36,773 nucleotides of DNA, taken from NCBI RefSeq assembly GCF_003480255.1, contig NZ_QUIN01000013.1:20784-57556 (forward strand), in the 5' to 3' direction. Position numbers and translations under genes: made by a program. Source of the stretch: Erysipelatoclostridium sp. AM42-17. Its GTDB lineage: Bacteria; Bacillota_I; Bacilli_A; Erysipelotrichales; Coprobacillaceae. Positions 7,673 to 15,182 of this stretch are shown in pieces. A model generated the notes under the pieces. It made no database searches. It worked only from the letters and a program-made list of their open reading frames with translations, and was not told the DNA's origin. The first letter of the stretch is position 1, and each line of letters opens with the position of its first letter.

Positions 7673-8086
7673 ATGGGGGAGTTAAAAACGAAACGAGTAA
7701 AGAGGCTTTATTGTTCCTTATTTTTGATTATTGAATTGTGTGGCTATGGTCTATTAAAATATAATGGTTATCGATTTACATATTTTTATTCATCTGAAAT
7801 TGCAAGTAAGTGTGCTCATTTTGAGAATGTCTTTAATATAGTATATCCCATTACTTATGGAATAATGACATTGGTATTTGTGGCTATTTATTTCTTTTAT
7901 GACAAGCAACTGACAAAAAATGACGATGTATATTTTCTTATCTTTTTTATAGTCATGCATGTATTACAATACATATTAATGCTAAATTGTAACTATCATT
8001 TAGTAAGACCAGTAGCGATTGCCTCATTATATAATATATTTGTTATTATGGTCGTATTGTTTATTAAGAAAAGGGAATTGAAATAA
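7673..8086 (+). CDS. Small four-helix membrane protein, unrecognised
   Basis: A 137-residue protein with about four hydrophobic segments (near residues 13-32, 55-76, 86-104 and 112-130) and little else. I do not recognise the family. The start is uncertain: ATG 7673 has no ribosome-binding site and its first two bases overlap a TATAAT (7669-7674), so a later non-ATG start may be used. The 140 bp upstream holds no other gene. A terminator shared with the converging deacetylase gene follows. Coding is supported by membrane-like composition and the clean end at the hairpin, but it could be a degraded fragment. Confidence 0.5.
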   Translation: MGELKTKRVKRLYCSLFLIIELCGYGLLKYNGYRFTYFYSSEIASKCAHFENVFNIVYPITYGIMTLVFVAIYFFYDKQLTKNDDVYFLIFFIVMHVLQYILMLNCNYHLVRPVAIASLYNIFVIMVVLFIKKRELK

Positions 8087-8092
8087 TAAGAA

Positions 8093-8120
8093 AAAGGTAT
8101 CATTTTTATTTGATACCTTT
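8093..8120. terminator. Bidirectional terminator between convergent genes
   Basis: AAAGGTATCA, loop TTTTTATT, TGATACCTTT. It is flanked by A's on the left and ATTTAGTTTTATT on the right, so it can serve both the membrane protein gene and the deacetylase gene. Confidence 0.8.
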
Positions 8121-8128
8121 ATTTAGTT

Positions 8129-8908
8129 TTATTCAATTATCCATTTGTAATAGAAAAAAGGCATTTTATCAAACATCAAATAACGAGGCAATAAGTATTG
8201 TTGATCGGCTCTAGTCATATTTCTATTTTGATTATAGCTAAAGGCAAGATGGGTAGAGCTGTTCTTTAAATAGCTTTGTGCATTTTGGCTACTTACTCCA
8301 TAGGGAAAAGCAAAATACTGATTACTAACTATATTAGTATCGAAGTCTTTTTTTATTTCTTCTGTAGATAAAGTTTCTATTTTTTTTAAGTGATGAATTC
8401 TAGCAAAATGATGAAGATTATATGAATGTGAATAGTAGGAAACATATTGATCATTCTTTATATCAGCTTGATGTAGATAACCGGCTTTATTATGTTTTAC
8501 TTTATAGCCAATAACAAAACATGTGGCATGTAGATTGTATTTTTTTATGATTGGTTTAACGACTGTGTTAAAGTTAAGATAACCATCATCAAAGGTTAAA
8601 CATACAGCCTTTTTTGCAATTTTTTTATTTCCTCGGTAATAATCTTCAACATCTTGCATCGTAAGACATTGATAGTTATTTTGTGCTAAATATTTCATTT
8701 GTTGGTCAAATTGACTTTGACTTAAAAAATAAGGATTATTTTGGTAGTGGTTTTGTTTCTCTTGATCACTGACTACACCATGATAACCTAAAACTGGTAA
8801 GCCATCTTTGTTATTTTCATGAATAATGATATCTTTACTTATCCAACATAGACCAATAATAAGATAACTACATAATAAGGTCAGCAACATTTTTTTAAAA
8901 TCTTTCAT
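8129..8908 (-). CDS. Membrane-anchored polysaccharide deacetylase (CE4, PgaB/IcaB-like)
   Basis: Hydrolyses N- or O-acetyl groups from a cell-surface polysaccharide such as peptidoglycan or poly-N-acetylglucosamine. It has 259 residues with an uncleaved signal anchor (about 7-24). The carbohydrate esterase family 4 motifs are present: TFDDGY (Asp107 catalytic base, Asp108 metal ligand), YYSHSYNLHH with His161 and His166 as metal ligands, and FAFPYG. The H-x4-H spacing is that of PgaB/IcaB-type enzymes rather than the H-x3-H of classical deacetylases. GYHGVVSD near residue 41 is also typical of that branch. The gene faces the VanZ-RDD gene across a 59-80 bp divergent region. Substrate is not evident, because no polysaccharide synthase is nearby. 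Confidence 0.88.
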   Translation of the reverse strand: MKDFKKMLLTLLCSYLIIGLCWISKDIIIHENNKDGLPVLGYHGVVSDQEKQNHYQNNPYFLSQSQFDQQMKYLAQNNYQCLTMQDVEDYYRGNKKIAKKAVCLTFDDGYLNFNTVVKPIIKKYNLHATCFVIGYKVKHNKAGYLHQADIKNDQYVSYYSHSYNLHHFARIHHLKKIETLSTEEIKKDFDTNIVSNQYFAFPYGVSSQNAQSYLKNSSTHLAFSYNQNRNMTRADQQYLLPRYLMFDKMPFFYYKWIIE

Positions 8909-8963
8909 TTTATCACCGCAATCATTATAACAAAATTCACTATTCTAATAAAAGAAAAAAGTA

Positions 8964-8969
8964 TATAAT
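8964..8969 (+). promoter_or_regulatory. -10 element of the VanZ-RDD gene
   Basis: TATAAT, 20 bases before ATG 8989. It overlaps an upstream in-frame ATG (8968), arguing against that earlier start. No clear -35. Confidence 0.5.
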
Positions 8970-8988
8970 GCTTTTAGTGAGGTGTATT

Positions 8989-10074
8989 ATGTCAGTTTAT
9001 ATTTATCCAATTAAAGCAGGATTGATGATTTTTCCTATCTTAGCGATTATTTTTACAATTCCTTATATTATCAGTCAATATCGTAAATATGGGGCTATGT
9101 TGCTTACAAGAATTGTGGTTGTCTACTCATTTATATTGTATTTATTATGTGCATATTTTATGGTTTTACTTCCTTTACCAAAAGAAGATATTCCTAGACT
9201 TGCAACGACAATGCAACTTGTTCCTTTTCATTTTGTAGATATGATTTTAGCTTGTCATTTTCATTCTATTGTTGATTTTGTTAAAAATCCTTATGTTTAC
9301 CAAGCTTTTTTCAATATTCTCCTTACTTTACCTTTAGGGGTATATTTGAGATATTATTTTAAAAAAAGCTGGTTCAGTGTTTTTATTTTAGGATTTTTGA
9401 TGTCTTTATCATTTGAATTATTACAATTAACAGGGATATGTGGGGTTTATCAATATCCTTATCGTTTATTTGATGTAGATGATATCATTGTAAATACCTT
9501 TGGAGCAATGGTAGGGTATTGGATTACACCATTATTGACTTGTTTTTTACCGAGTAAAGATAAGCTTATTGAAAAATCATATATTAAAGGGACAAAAGTT
9601 TCATTTATTAGAAGATTAGTAGGTTTTGTGATTGATCTTTTTGTGATGTATTTATTTGATATGATCATAATATGCTTATTTAAGCAAATAGATAAAAATG
9701 TAAGATTGGTTATCTTTGTGTTCATTTATTTTTGTGTTATTCCAGCGTTATGCAATGGTCAAACATTGGGCAAAAAGATAGTGAAAATTGCATTGAGAGA
9801 TGAACAAAATGAAGTTCCTAGAATAACGAATCTAATGATTCGTTATGGCTCACTTTGGTTTGTGATTGCTGGTATTCCCCAAATTTTACAATATGAAATG
9901 AGTCAATTAAATCATAGTCATTTATTGATATGGCTCATCATATTTGTTTGTATTTTTACATTAGTTTACTTTGTTTATCAAGTATTTGTACATAGCATGA
10001 TTACTCATGATGATTTATTTTATGAAAAGTGGAGTCATATTCATGAAATCAGTATAATAAAAGAACCTCAGTAA
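8989..10074 (+). CDS. VanZ-like / RDD-domain membrane protein
   Basis: A 361-residue polytopic membrane protein. Residues about 40-190 form a VanZ-like domain, with VYSFILYLLCAYFMVLLPLP, the QLVPFHF segment, NILLTLPLGVYLRY and the acidic FDVDDIIVNTFGAMVGY ending typical of the family. Residues about 205-350 form an RDD domain (RRLVGFVIDLFVMYLFD, then NGQTLGKKIVKIALRDE). VanZ relatives are linked to glycopeptide (teicoplanin) resistance or envelope integrity in some species, and the RDD part is of unknown or ion-transport function. ATG 8989 is chosen because GTGAGGTG precedes it. The terminator stem begins within the last codons. No vancomycin-resistance genes are present, so it is probably a housekeeping envelope protein. 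Confidence 0.85.
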   Translation: MSVYIYPIKAGLMIFPILAIIFTIPYIISQYRKYGAMLLTRIVVVYSFILYLLCAYFMVLLPLPKEDIPRLATTMQLVPFHFVDMILACHFHSIVDFVKNPYVYQAFFNILLTLPLGVYLRYYFKKSWFSVFILGFLMSLSFELLQLTGICGVYQYPYRLFDVDDIIVNTFGAMVGYWITPLLTCFLPSKDKLIEKSYIKGTKVSFIRRLVGFVIDLFVMYLFDMIIICLFKQIDKNVRLVIFVFIYFCVIPALCNGQTLGKKIVKIALRDEQNEVPRITNLMIRYGSLWFVIAGIPQILQYEMSQLNHSHLLIWLIIFVCIFTLVYFVYQVFVHSMITHDDLFYEKWSHIHEISIIKEPQ

Positions 10075-10083
10075 GGTTCTTTA
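10060..10083. terminator. Bidirectional terminator between VanZ-RDD gene and bioY
   Basis: AAAGAACCT, loop CAGTA, AGGTTCTTT. It contains the stop codon of the plus-strand gene and abuts the stop of bioY on the minus strand. Confidence 0.75.
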
Positions 10084-10605
10084 AAAGGCAGATGTTAAAG
10101 ATATTCTGTCTTTTATTTTATTGTAAATCATAACTGAAATAAGTATTTTAACAAAATCACCGGGAATAAATGGAATAACACACATCATTAAAGAGGGTCC
10201 TAATGCCATTTTTGTAAGTAACATAAACCATGCGGTTCCGATTATATAACAAACTAAAGATCCAATAAAACAGGCTATATAGGATGAATATTTTCTTGAT
10301 AAATAACTTATAAGCATAGCCATGATTGGAAAGGCAAATAAATAACCACCAGTATAACCTACTAAAGAAGCGATACCCCCATGAAATCCAGCAAATACAG
10401 GTAATCCAATGGCACCCATTAGTAAATAAACAAAACAAGTAAAAAATGCTTCTTGAGGAGTCAATACTAATGAAAGTAGATAGACAGCTAAAGTTTGTAA
10501 GGTAATAGGGACATAACCCGGTAAATCAATTTTAATTTGTGATAAAAGTGCTAATAAACAAACCATTAAAGCACAATAACATATTTCTTTTACTTTGAAG
10601 TTCAA
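10081..10605 (-). CDS. bioY: Biotin ECF transporter S component
   Basis: Substrate-binding membrane component of an energy-coupling factor transporter for biotin; it needs EcfA/EcfT, not encoded here. It has 174 residues with about six hydrophobic segments. The BioY signature is clear: PITLQTLAVYLLSLVL, then FVYLLMGAIGLPVFAGFHGG, then GYTGGYLFAFPIMA, and FIPGDFVKI near the end. I chose a TTG start at 10605 because AGGAGG then lies 8 bases upstream; an in-frame GTG at 10614 would leave no spacing from that site. An independent promoter with an inverted repeat over its -10 lies directly upstream, so regulation (probably by biotin status) is likely. The patatin gene upstream on the same strand may read through. 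Confidence 0.92.
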   Translation of the reverse strand: MNFKVKEICYCALMVCLLALLSQIKIDLPGYVPITLQTLAVYLLSLVLTPQEAFFTCFVYLLMGAIGLPVFAGFHGGIASLVGYTGGYLFAFPIMAMLISYLSRKYSSYIACFIGSLVCYIIGTAWFMLLTKMALGPSLMMCVIPFIPGDFVKILISVMIYNKIKDRISLTSAF

Positions 10606-10618
10606 ACTAAACACCTCC

Positions 10619-10641
10619 TGGAGTTATCCTAACAAACTCCA
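10619..10641 (-). promoter_or_regulatory. Inverted-repeat operator over the bioY promoter
   Basis: TGGAGTT, 9-bp spacer, AACTCCA. The spacer holds the -10 TAGGAT (10626-10631). It does not match the BirA box consensus I know (TTGTTAAC/GTTAACAA arms). Confidence 0.5.
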
Positions 10642-10654
10642 AGGTTTTTGTCAA
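10626..10654 (-). promoter_or_regulatory. bioY promoter
   Basis: On the minus strand TTGACA (10649-10654), a 17-bp spacer, then TAGGAT (10626-10631). The -35 lies across the stop codon of the upstream patatin gene. Confidence 0.65.
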
Positions 10655-11886
10655 TAAAGACTTTGAACGAATAAAGCGATGAGAAATTCTTTAGTAAATA
10701 AACTAGGAATGATATTAGGTAAATTATCAGGATTAGATAAAAAATAACTTAGACTTTGTTTGCTGGTAAGATCTTTTAAATTTTGTCCTAATTGTTTAAA
10801 TAAAAGACGATCATCTTCATTAATTTTAAAATGTTTTTTGACTTCTTGAATAACATTATCAAATTCATAAATCGTATCATGTTGGTAAGATAAGTAATCC
10901 ATAGTAATCTCTAATCCTAAAATAAAATAATCATCCAACTGAATTTGATCAAGATAAGTATCTGCTTTGAGTAGTTGAGTAAGGGGAATACTGTCATTAC
11001 CAATAGCACGGTTTAAAATAGTATGATTCAGTTGATTTTCGTAATTTAAAACTTTGTGATAAAAGGTTTGACATATATTCTGAGGTACTTTTTCATTTTT
11101 AAATGTATAGCGATATCCCTTTAGTTTGTTAAATGCTTTAAGGGTATCATAATAACCGAGACAGATTCTAAAATCCAATAAAGTACGATCAAAATCTAAG
11201 AAACCACCTAGTGGTAAACTTGGTCTGATGACTTTAATACCAGGACGATGAAGTAAATACTCATGAGTAGCTTCTTGATTAAGTTCAATAGCGATAATTG
11301 ATTTAGCTCCCATATCTAAGGCTAGAGAGATTGGAAGATTGTCAAAGTAACCACCGTCAATGTATCCTTGTTGATCAATTTCATGAATAGGAAAAGCAGG
11401 GAAACATGATGCAGAAGCAATAGCATACTCAACGATATTTGTATCATTCATTTGATCGACTGTTATTTCAATAGGTTTTAATTGAGGGAACGTAACAGTA
11501 ACCAAACCATATTTTGTAGATGAATTTTTTGCTTTTTTACCATCATAAAGTGAATGAATTAAATTCTTTAAAGGAGTAATATCAGCTCCTTTTTTATTAA
11601 TATAAGATTTAAAAAAGGACATCATTAAGTTTGATTGTTGTAACATAGATTCAATTGAAAAATCAAATTGAATAGGATCAGTTAATACTTGATCTAAAGA
11701 TAATGTATCCCATAAATGATAGAGTTTATCATAGTCATGTTGTGCCACTAATAGACCATTTAAAGCACCAATAGAAGTCCCTGTGACAATATCAAACTCA
11801 TATCCTAATTCTTTTAAAGCTTTTATACATCCAGCTTCGTAAGCACCTTTAGCGCCACCGCCAGATAAAACTAAACCATATTTCAT
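10651..11886 (-). CDS. Patatin-like phospholipase family protein
   Basis: Predicted serine lipase/acyl hydrolase with a Ser-Asp dyad, cytoplasmic or membrane-associated. It has 411 residues. LSGGGAKGAYEAG (oxyanion loop, Gly9-Gly14) opens the protein, GTSIG holds the nucleophile Ser38, and DGGYFDN holds Asp177. The N-terminal 230 residues are the patatin domain. The C-terminal 180 residues are helical, with LSYFLSN and FLIALFV segments, and are not recognised. AAGGATGTGAT is the ribosome-binding site. Spacing to bioY is about 45 bp on the same strand, but bioY has its own promoter. It resembles the RssA/YlbK type of bacterial patatins; the substrate lipid is unknown. Confidence 0.87.
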   Translation of the reverse strand: MKYGLVLSGGGAKGAYEAGCIKALKELGYEFDIVTGTSIGALNGLLVAQHDYDKLYHLWDTLSLDQVLTDPIQFDFSIESMLQQSNLMMSFFKSYINKKGADITPLKNLIHSLYDGKKAKNSSTKYGLVTVTFPQLKPIEITVDQMNDTNIVEYAIASASCFPAFPIHEIDQQGYIDGGYFDNLPISLALDMGAKSIIAIELNQEATHEYLLHRPGIKVIRPSLPLGGFLDFDRTLLDFRICLGYYDTLKAFNKLKGYRYTFKNEKVPQNICQTFYHKVLNYENQLNHTILNRAIGNDSIPLTQLLKADTYLDQIQLDDYFILGLEITMDYLSYQHDTIYEFDNVIQEVKKHFKINEDDRLLFKQLGQNLKDLTSKQSLSYFLSNPDNLPNIIPSLFTKEFLIALFVQSLY

Positions 11887-11914
11887 AACATCACATCCTT
11901 ATAAATAAATTATA

Positions 11915-11956
11915 CAAAAAAAGACTTAAAAATACCAAGAAAGATATTTTTAAGTC
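11915..11956 (-). terminator. Terminator of the aminotransferase gene
   Basis: On the minus strand GACTTAAAAATA, a 10-nt loop, TATTTTTAAGTC (perfect 12-bp stem), then a seven-T run. Confidence 0.9.
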
Positions 11957-11963
11957 CTCAATT

Positions 11964-13151
11964 CTATTGGTTCATCAGTTCATAAGTTAATTCACCAAGC
12001 ATTGTAATTCCTTTTACAATTTGTTCAGGAGATTCACTCGTGAAGGATAATCTAAATCCTTGACTAGGGTAGTTAGTAGCAAAACAATACCCTGGAACAA
12101 TCGCAATATGCTTAGCAACAGCCGCTTGCAAGAACGATTCAGGTTTGATTTTGTCTGGTAAAGTAAACCATACAAACATCCCCCCATCAGGTGCTTTAAA
12201 TTGAACATCAGGATGAAAGGTTTTTTTCATTGTTTCTACCATAAGTGTACTTTTTCTTTGATAAATTTCACTCACTCTTTTAATATGTTGTTTCATATCA
12301 ACGGTATTTAAAAAACGTGTAATGACATATTGTGACCAGTTTGTAGCAGCACCACCACTCGCACCTTTCATAATAGCAAAGTGATCAGTAATATCTTTAT
12401 CAGCCACTATAGCACCTAGACGAATACCTGGAGAGATGATTTTTGATAAACTAGCAAGATAAATTACAATTCTTGCATCATCAAATGATTTATAACTTGG
12501 AACAGATGTTCCTTTAAAACGTAAAGTTCCATAAGGATTATCTTCAAGAATTAAAACATGATATTTTTTACATAATTCATAAATTGCTTTTCTTCTTTCT
12601 AGTGTTGTCGTAAGACAAGTAGGATTTTGAAATGTTGGAATAGTATAAAGAAGTTTAGGTTGTGGCTTTCTTTGAAAAGCTTGTTCTAATAATTCTAAAT
12701 CTAATCCTTCATCATCCATTGGTACACCAATTAATTTTGCATTATTACTTTTAAAACCATTTAATGCACCAATAAAACTAGGATCTTCAACAACCATGTA
12801 ATCACCTTCATCTAAGAAGACTTTAGCAGCCATTTCTAGTCCTTCCCCGGAACCAGAAGTAATCATAATATCGTCACTTTCCTTAACGACAGGTTCTAAA
12901 GAATTAAAGAAAGTTTTAATAGCTTTTTGTAAACCAGTATAAGCAGGTTTAGGTGCATATTGTAAGATTTCATAAATAGAATCATTTAAGACCTCTTGTG
13001 ATAATTTTTGGATTTCTTCAACCGCAAATGATTCACGATCAGGAAATCCTGGCGAAAAGTTGATCATATCAGGTCCTGCAGCATCAACAAGAACTTGACG
13101 AATCATGCTAGGTGTGAATTGATTAAATCTTTTTGAGTATTGATAATTCAT
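11964..13151 (-). CDS. PLP-dependent aminotransferase, class I/II (aminoadipate/aromatic type)
   Basis: Fold-type I aminotransferase of 395 residues. INFSPGFPDRE near the start, TSGSGEGLEMAAKVFLDEGD, PTFQNPTCLTT, LILEDNPYG and SLSKIISPGIRLG (PLP lysine Lys237, phosphate-binding Arg nearby) are all family landmarks. The set is closest to the MocR-like branch that includes 2-aminoadipate (LysN) and broad-specificity aromatic or branched-chain aminotransferases, but the DNA-binding domain of MocR is absent. ATG 13151 is chosen because AAAAAGGGG lies just upstream. It is divergent from ridA, whose product clears enamine/imine intermediates made by PLP enzymes, so the pairing makes functional sense. 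Substrate cannot be assigned from sequence. Confidence 0.88.
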   Translation of the reverse strand: MNYQYSKRFNQFTPSMIRQVLVDAAGPDMINFSPGFPDRESFAVEEIQKLSQEVLNDSIYEILQYAPKPAYTGLQKAIKTFFNSLEPVVKESDDIMITSGSGEGLEMAAKVFLDEGDYMVVEDPSFIGALNGFKSNNAKLIGVPMDDEGLDLELLEQAFQRKPQPKLLYTIPTFQNPTCLTTTLERRKAIYELCKKYHVLILEDNPYGTLRFKGTSVPSYKSFDDARIVIYLASLSKIISPGIRLGAIVADKDITDHFAIMKGASGGAATNWSQYVITRFLNTVDMKQHIKRVSEIYQRKSTLMVETMKKTFHPDVQFKAPDGGMFVWFTLPDKIKPESFLQAAVAKHIAIVPGYCFATNYPSQGFRLSFTSESPEQIVKGITMLGELTYELMNQ

Positions 13152-13183
13152 TGTTGTTCCCCTTTTTATGTATAGATTATTCC

Positions 13184-13212
13184 TTAACATTATAGGCGTT
13201 GTTTGTTATAAT
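13184..13212 (+). promoter_or_regulatory. ridA promoter
   Basis: TTAACA (13184-13189), a 17-bp spacer, TATAAT (13207-13212). It interlocks with the divergent aminotransferase promoter. The -10 sits in a 7-bp inverted repeat TTGTTAT-A-ATAACAA (13203-13217). Confidence 0.8.
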
Positions 13213-13217
13213 AACAA
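13189..13217 (-). promoter_or_regulatory. Aminotransferase promoter, overlapping the ridA promoter
   Basis: On the minus strand TTGTTA (13212-13217), a 17-bp spacer, TATAAT (13189-13194). Each -10 shares a base with the opposing -35, so the two promoters occupy the same 34 bp. Confidence 0.7.
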
Positions 13218-13234
13218 GCATAAGGAGGAAGAAC

Positions 13235-13609
13235 ATGAAAGAAGTTGTTAAAACAAATCAAGCTCCTGGTGCTATTGGACCATATAGTCAAGGAATTCAT
13301 GTAGGTAACACTTACTATTTTTCAGGACAAATTCCATTAGTTCCAGAAACAGGGAAAATGCCAGAAGGTATTGAAGCACAAGCACATCAAGCATTAAAAA
13401 ATGTTAAAGGATTATTAGAAAGCCAAGGATTATCTTTTAAAGATGTTGTTAAAACAACAGTATTTTTAGATAATATGGATGACTTTGTTACTGTAAATGG
13501 AATTTATGCAGAGTATTTTGGAGAACCTTATCCTGCAAGATCTGCAGTAGAAGTAGCAAAACTTCCTAAAGGAGCTTTATTAGAAGTAGAAGTTATCGCA
13601 GTAAAATAA
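13235..13609 (+). CDS. ridA: RidA family reactive intermediate/imine deaminase
   Basis: Hydrolyses reactive 2-aminoacrylate and related enamines/imines released by PLP enzymes, as a cytoplasmic trimer. It has 124 residues, the usual size. GAIGPYSQGIHVGNTYYFSGQ at the N-terminus, TTVFLDNMDDF in the middle, and YPARSAVEVAKLPKGALLEVE with Arg102 and Glu118 are the active-site signatures. I start at ATG 13235 behind AAGGAGGAAGAAC; an upstream in-frame ATG at 13199 precedes the -10 and is excluded. Divergent from an aminotransferase gene. Confidence 0.95.
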   Translation: MKEVVKTNQAPGAIGPYSQGIHVGNTYYFSGQIPLVPETGKMPEGIEAQAHQALKNVKGLLESQGLSFKDVVKTTVFLDNMDDFVTVNGIYAEYFGEPYPARSAVEVAKLPKGALLEVEVIAVK

Positions 13610-13630
13610 AAAGAGCATAAGCTCTTTTTT
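13608..13630. terminator. Bidirectional terminator between ridA and uppP
   Basis: AAAAAGAGC, loop ATAA, GCTCTTTTT followed by more T. The A-rich left arm gives a U-tract for the minus strand as well. Confidence 0.88.
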
Positions 13631-14472
13631 TATAAAAATAGAATGGCGATAATACCAACAACTAAACAATAATATGAAAAATAATTTAGTTTCTTTTTAT
13701 TTAAGATGCTAAATAATAAATGTAATGCCAAGTAAGTTACAACTCCACTGACAATAAAACTAATTAAATAAGGAAGCCATAAAGCAGCAACAGTTGAACT
13801 TGTTAAAAAGTGTTTTAATTTTAAAATAATAGCCCCAAAACTCACAGGCATAAACATAAAGAATGAAAAATCTCTGGCTGCTTTTTGATCTAAACCACCA
13901 AGCATTCCTCCAGTTAAAGTAGAACCACTACGAGAGATCCCAGGAAGTAAAGCAAATAATTGGAAAATTCCCATTCTAAGGGCATCCCATAAATTTAAAT
14001 TCTTTGTTGTTCTTCTTCCTTTATAACCAAATTTATGAATAAGCATTAAGAAGATAGCAGTAATTAAAAGCATACAACCTACGAATTTAGCGTTAGAAAA
14101 GGCACTTTCAATTTTATCATTAAACAATGCTCCACCAATAGCAGCTGGAATGGTAGCTACAATAAGTAACATACAAAAACGAAAATCAGGTAATAAAGTT
14201 TGTCTTTCTTCAGGTTTAGCAATATAACTAAAGAATGATTTGATTAAACGAATGATATCTTGACGATAATAATACATAATCGCAATGAGTGATCCGGTAT
14301 TAACAATAACTTCAAAAGTCACATCATTCATTTGGGGAACCATTAACCCCATTTTAGAAAAAAGACTTTGGAATAAAACTAAATGTCCGCTACTAGAAAT
14401 AGGAATAGGTTCAGAAAAACCTTGAATGGCACCTAAAATAGCGTACACAATAATATCTTTTAATAGTTTCAT
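13630..14472 (-). CDS. uppP: Undecaprenyl-diphosphatase
   Basis: Integral membrane phosphatase that recycles the lipid carrier undecaprenyl diphosphate for cell-wall synthesis; overexpression confers bacitracin resistance. It has 280 residues. GFSEPIPISSSGHLVLF places Glu21 and His30 at the positions of the E. coli catalytic residues, and LLPGISRSGST is the second signature. Multiple hydrophobic segments cover the rest. ATG 14472 is chosen because GAGGTGAAATT precedes it; the longer open frame has no ribosome-binding site. Family members usually read EFLPISSTGH, so EPIPISSSGH is a mild variant. Confidence 0.94.
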   Translation of the reverse strand: MKLLKDIIVYAILGAIQGFSEPIPISSSGHLVLFQSLFSKMGLMVPQMNDVTFEVIVNTGSLIAIMYYYRQDIIRLIKSFFSYIAKPEERQTLLPDFRFCMLLIVATIPAAIGGALFNDKIESAFSNAKFVGCMLLITAIFLMLIHKFGYKGRRTTKNLNLWDALRMGIFQLFALLPGISRSGSTLTGGMLGGLDQKAARDFSFFMFMPVSFGAIILKLKHFLTSSTVAALWLPYLISFIVSGVVTYLALHLLFSILNKKKLNYFSYYCLVVGIIAILFL

Positions 14473-14571
14473 AATTTCACCTCGACACTCATTATATATT
14501 AAATAAATATAAAAATATACTAAAACATTTTTAATGGTTAAAAACATATATATATATATTAGGAGGAGATT

Positions 14572-15165
14572 ATGGAGAGGATTATCGTAAATTGGGTTAA
14601 AGAAGATGAAGAATTACTAGAACCATATGAGTGGTATCCGGGTGACGATATAGAATTTATTACTTCTTTAACAATGTATCATGTTGATGATGAAACTTTA
14701 CATGATTTTATATATGGTTGTCTGCAAGTATTAGATCATCATTTATATAATAAAGTATTTGCTTTAGGTAATGGTTTTTATACGATTGTAGTAGAAACGG
14801 ATGAAAAAGGAAAATTATGTTATCGCAGTGTTTTAAATATTGAAGATCGAAAACGCATCAATGAAGAGATTGCAAGTTTACCACATACAGTCATCACCTA
14901 TTTTATGTATGATGAAGGGGAAATGAAGGAATATGGTTTAACTCGTGATGAAAGAATAAAAAAGCAATTTATTGATCAAAGATTAGATGAACTTTATATT
15001 CATCAGTTGAGTGACTTTATTCATCTTGTTCGTTCACTATATATTAAAGAAAAAGAGAATATGAAGATGTATTTTATTTTAAAAAAGAAAATAGAACACG
15101 GTTATTCATTTATTCATGAATATCTTTATCATGAATTACTTAAACCACAATATAAAAAGAAATAA
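14572..15165 (+). CDS. UPF0736/DUF3603 (YjbA-like) protein
   Basis: Cytoplasmic protein of unknown function, 197 residues. From memory it matches B. subtilis YjbA: VNWVKEDEE with YEWYPGDDIEF near the start, a VDDETLHDFI segment, and YGLTRDERIKKQFIDQRLDELY in the second half, corresponding to GLTRKERQLKQ in YjbA. It is about 50 residues shorter at the C-terminus. Neighbourhood supports this, because yjbA lies beside trpS in B. subtilis as this gene does here, although here the two genes converge. The ribosome-binding site is AGGAGGAGATT. No catalytic motif or membrane segment is seen. The last codons form part of the terminator shared with trpS. Confidence 0.75.
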   Translation: MERIIVNWVKEDEELLEPYEWYPGDDIEFITSLTMYHVDDETLHDFIYGCLQVLDHHLYNKVFALGNGFYTIVVETDEKGKLCYRSVLNIEDRKRINEEIASLPHTVITYFMYDEGEMKEYGLTRDERIKKQFIDQRLDELYIHQLSDFIHLVRSLYIKEKENMKMYFILKKKIEHGYSFIHEYLYHELLKPQYKKK

Positions 15166-15182
15166 GCTTTGCTTATTTCTTT
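15156..15182. terminator. Bidirectional terminator shared by the YjbA-like gene and trpS
   Basis: AAAGAAATAAGC, loop TTT, GCTTATTTCTTT, a perfect 12-bp stem. Its left arm encodes the last codons of the plus-strand gene, and its right arm the last codons of trpS. Confidence 0.75.

Noticed and set aside
10619..10641. BirA box at bioY
   Set aside because: Arms TGGAGTT/AACTCCA and 9-bp spacing do not fit the BirA site known from Bacillus.
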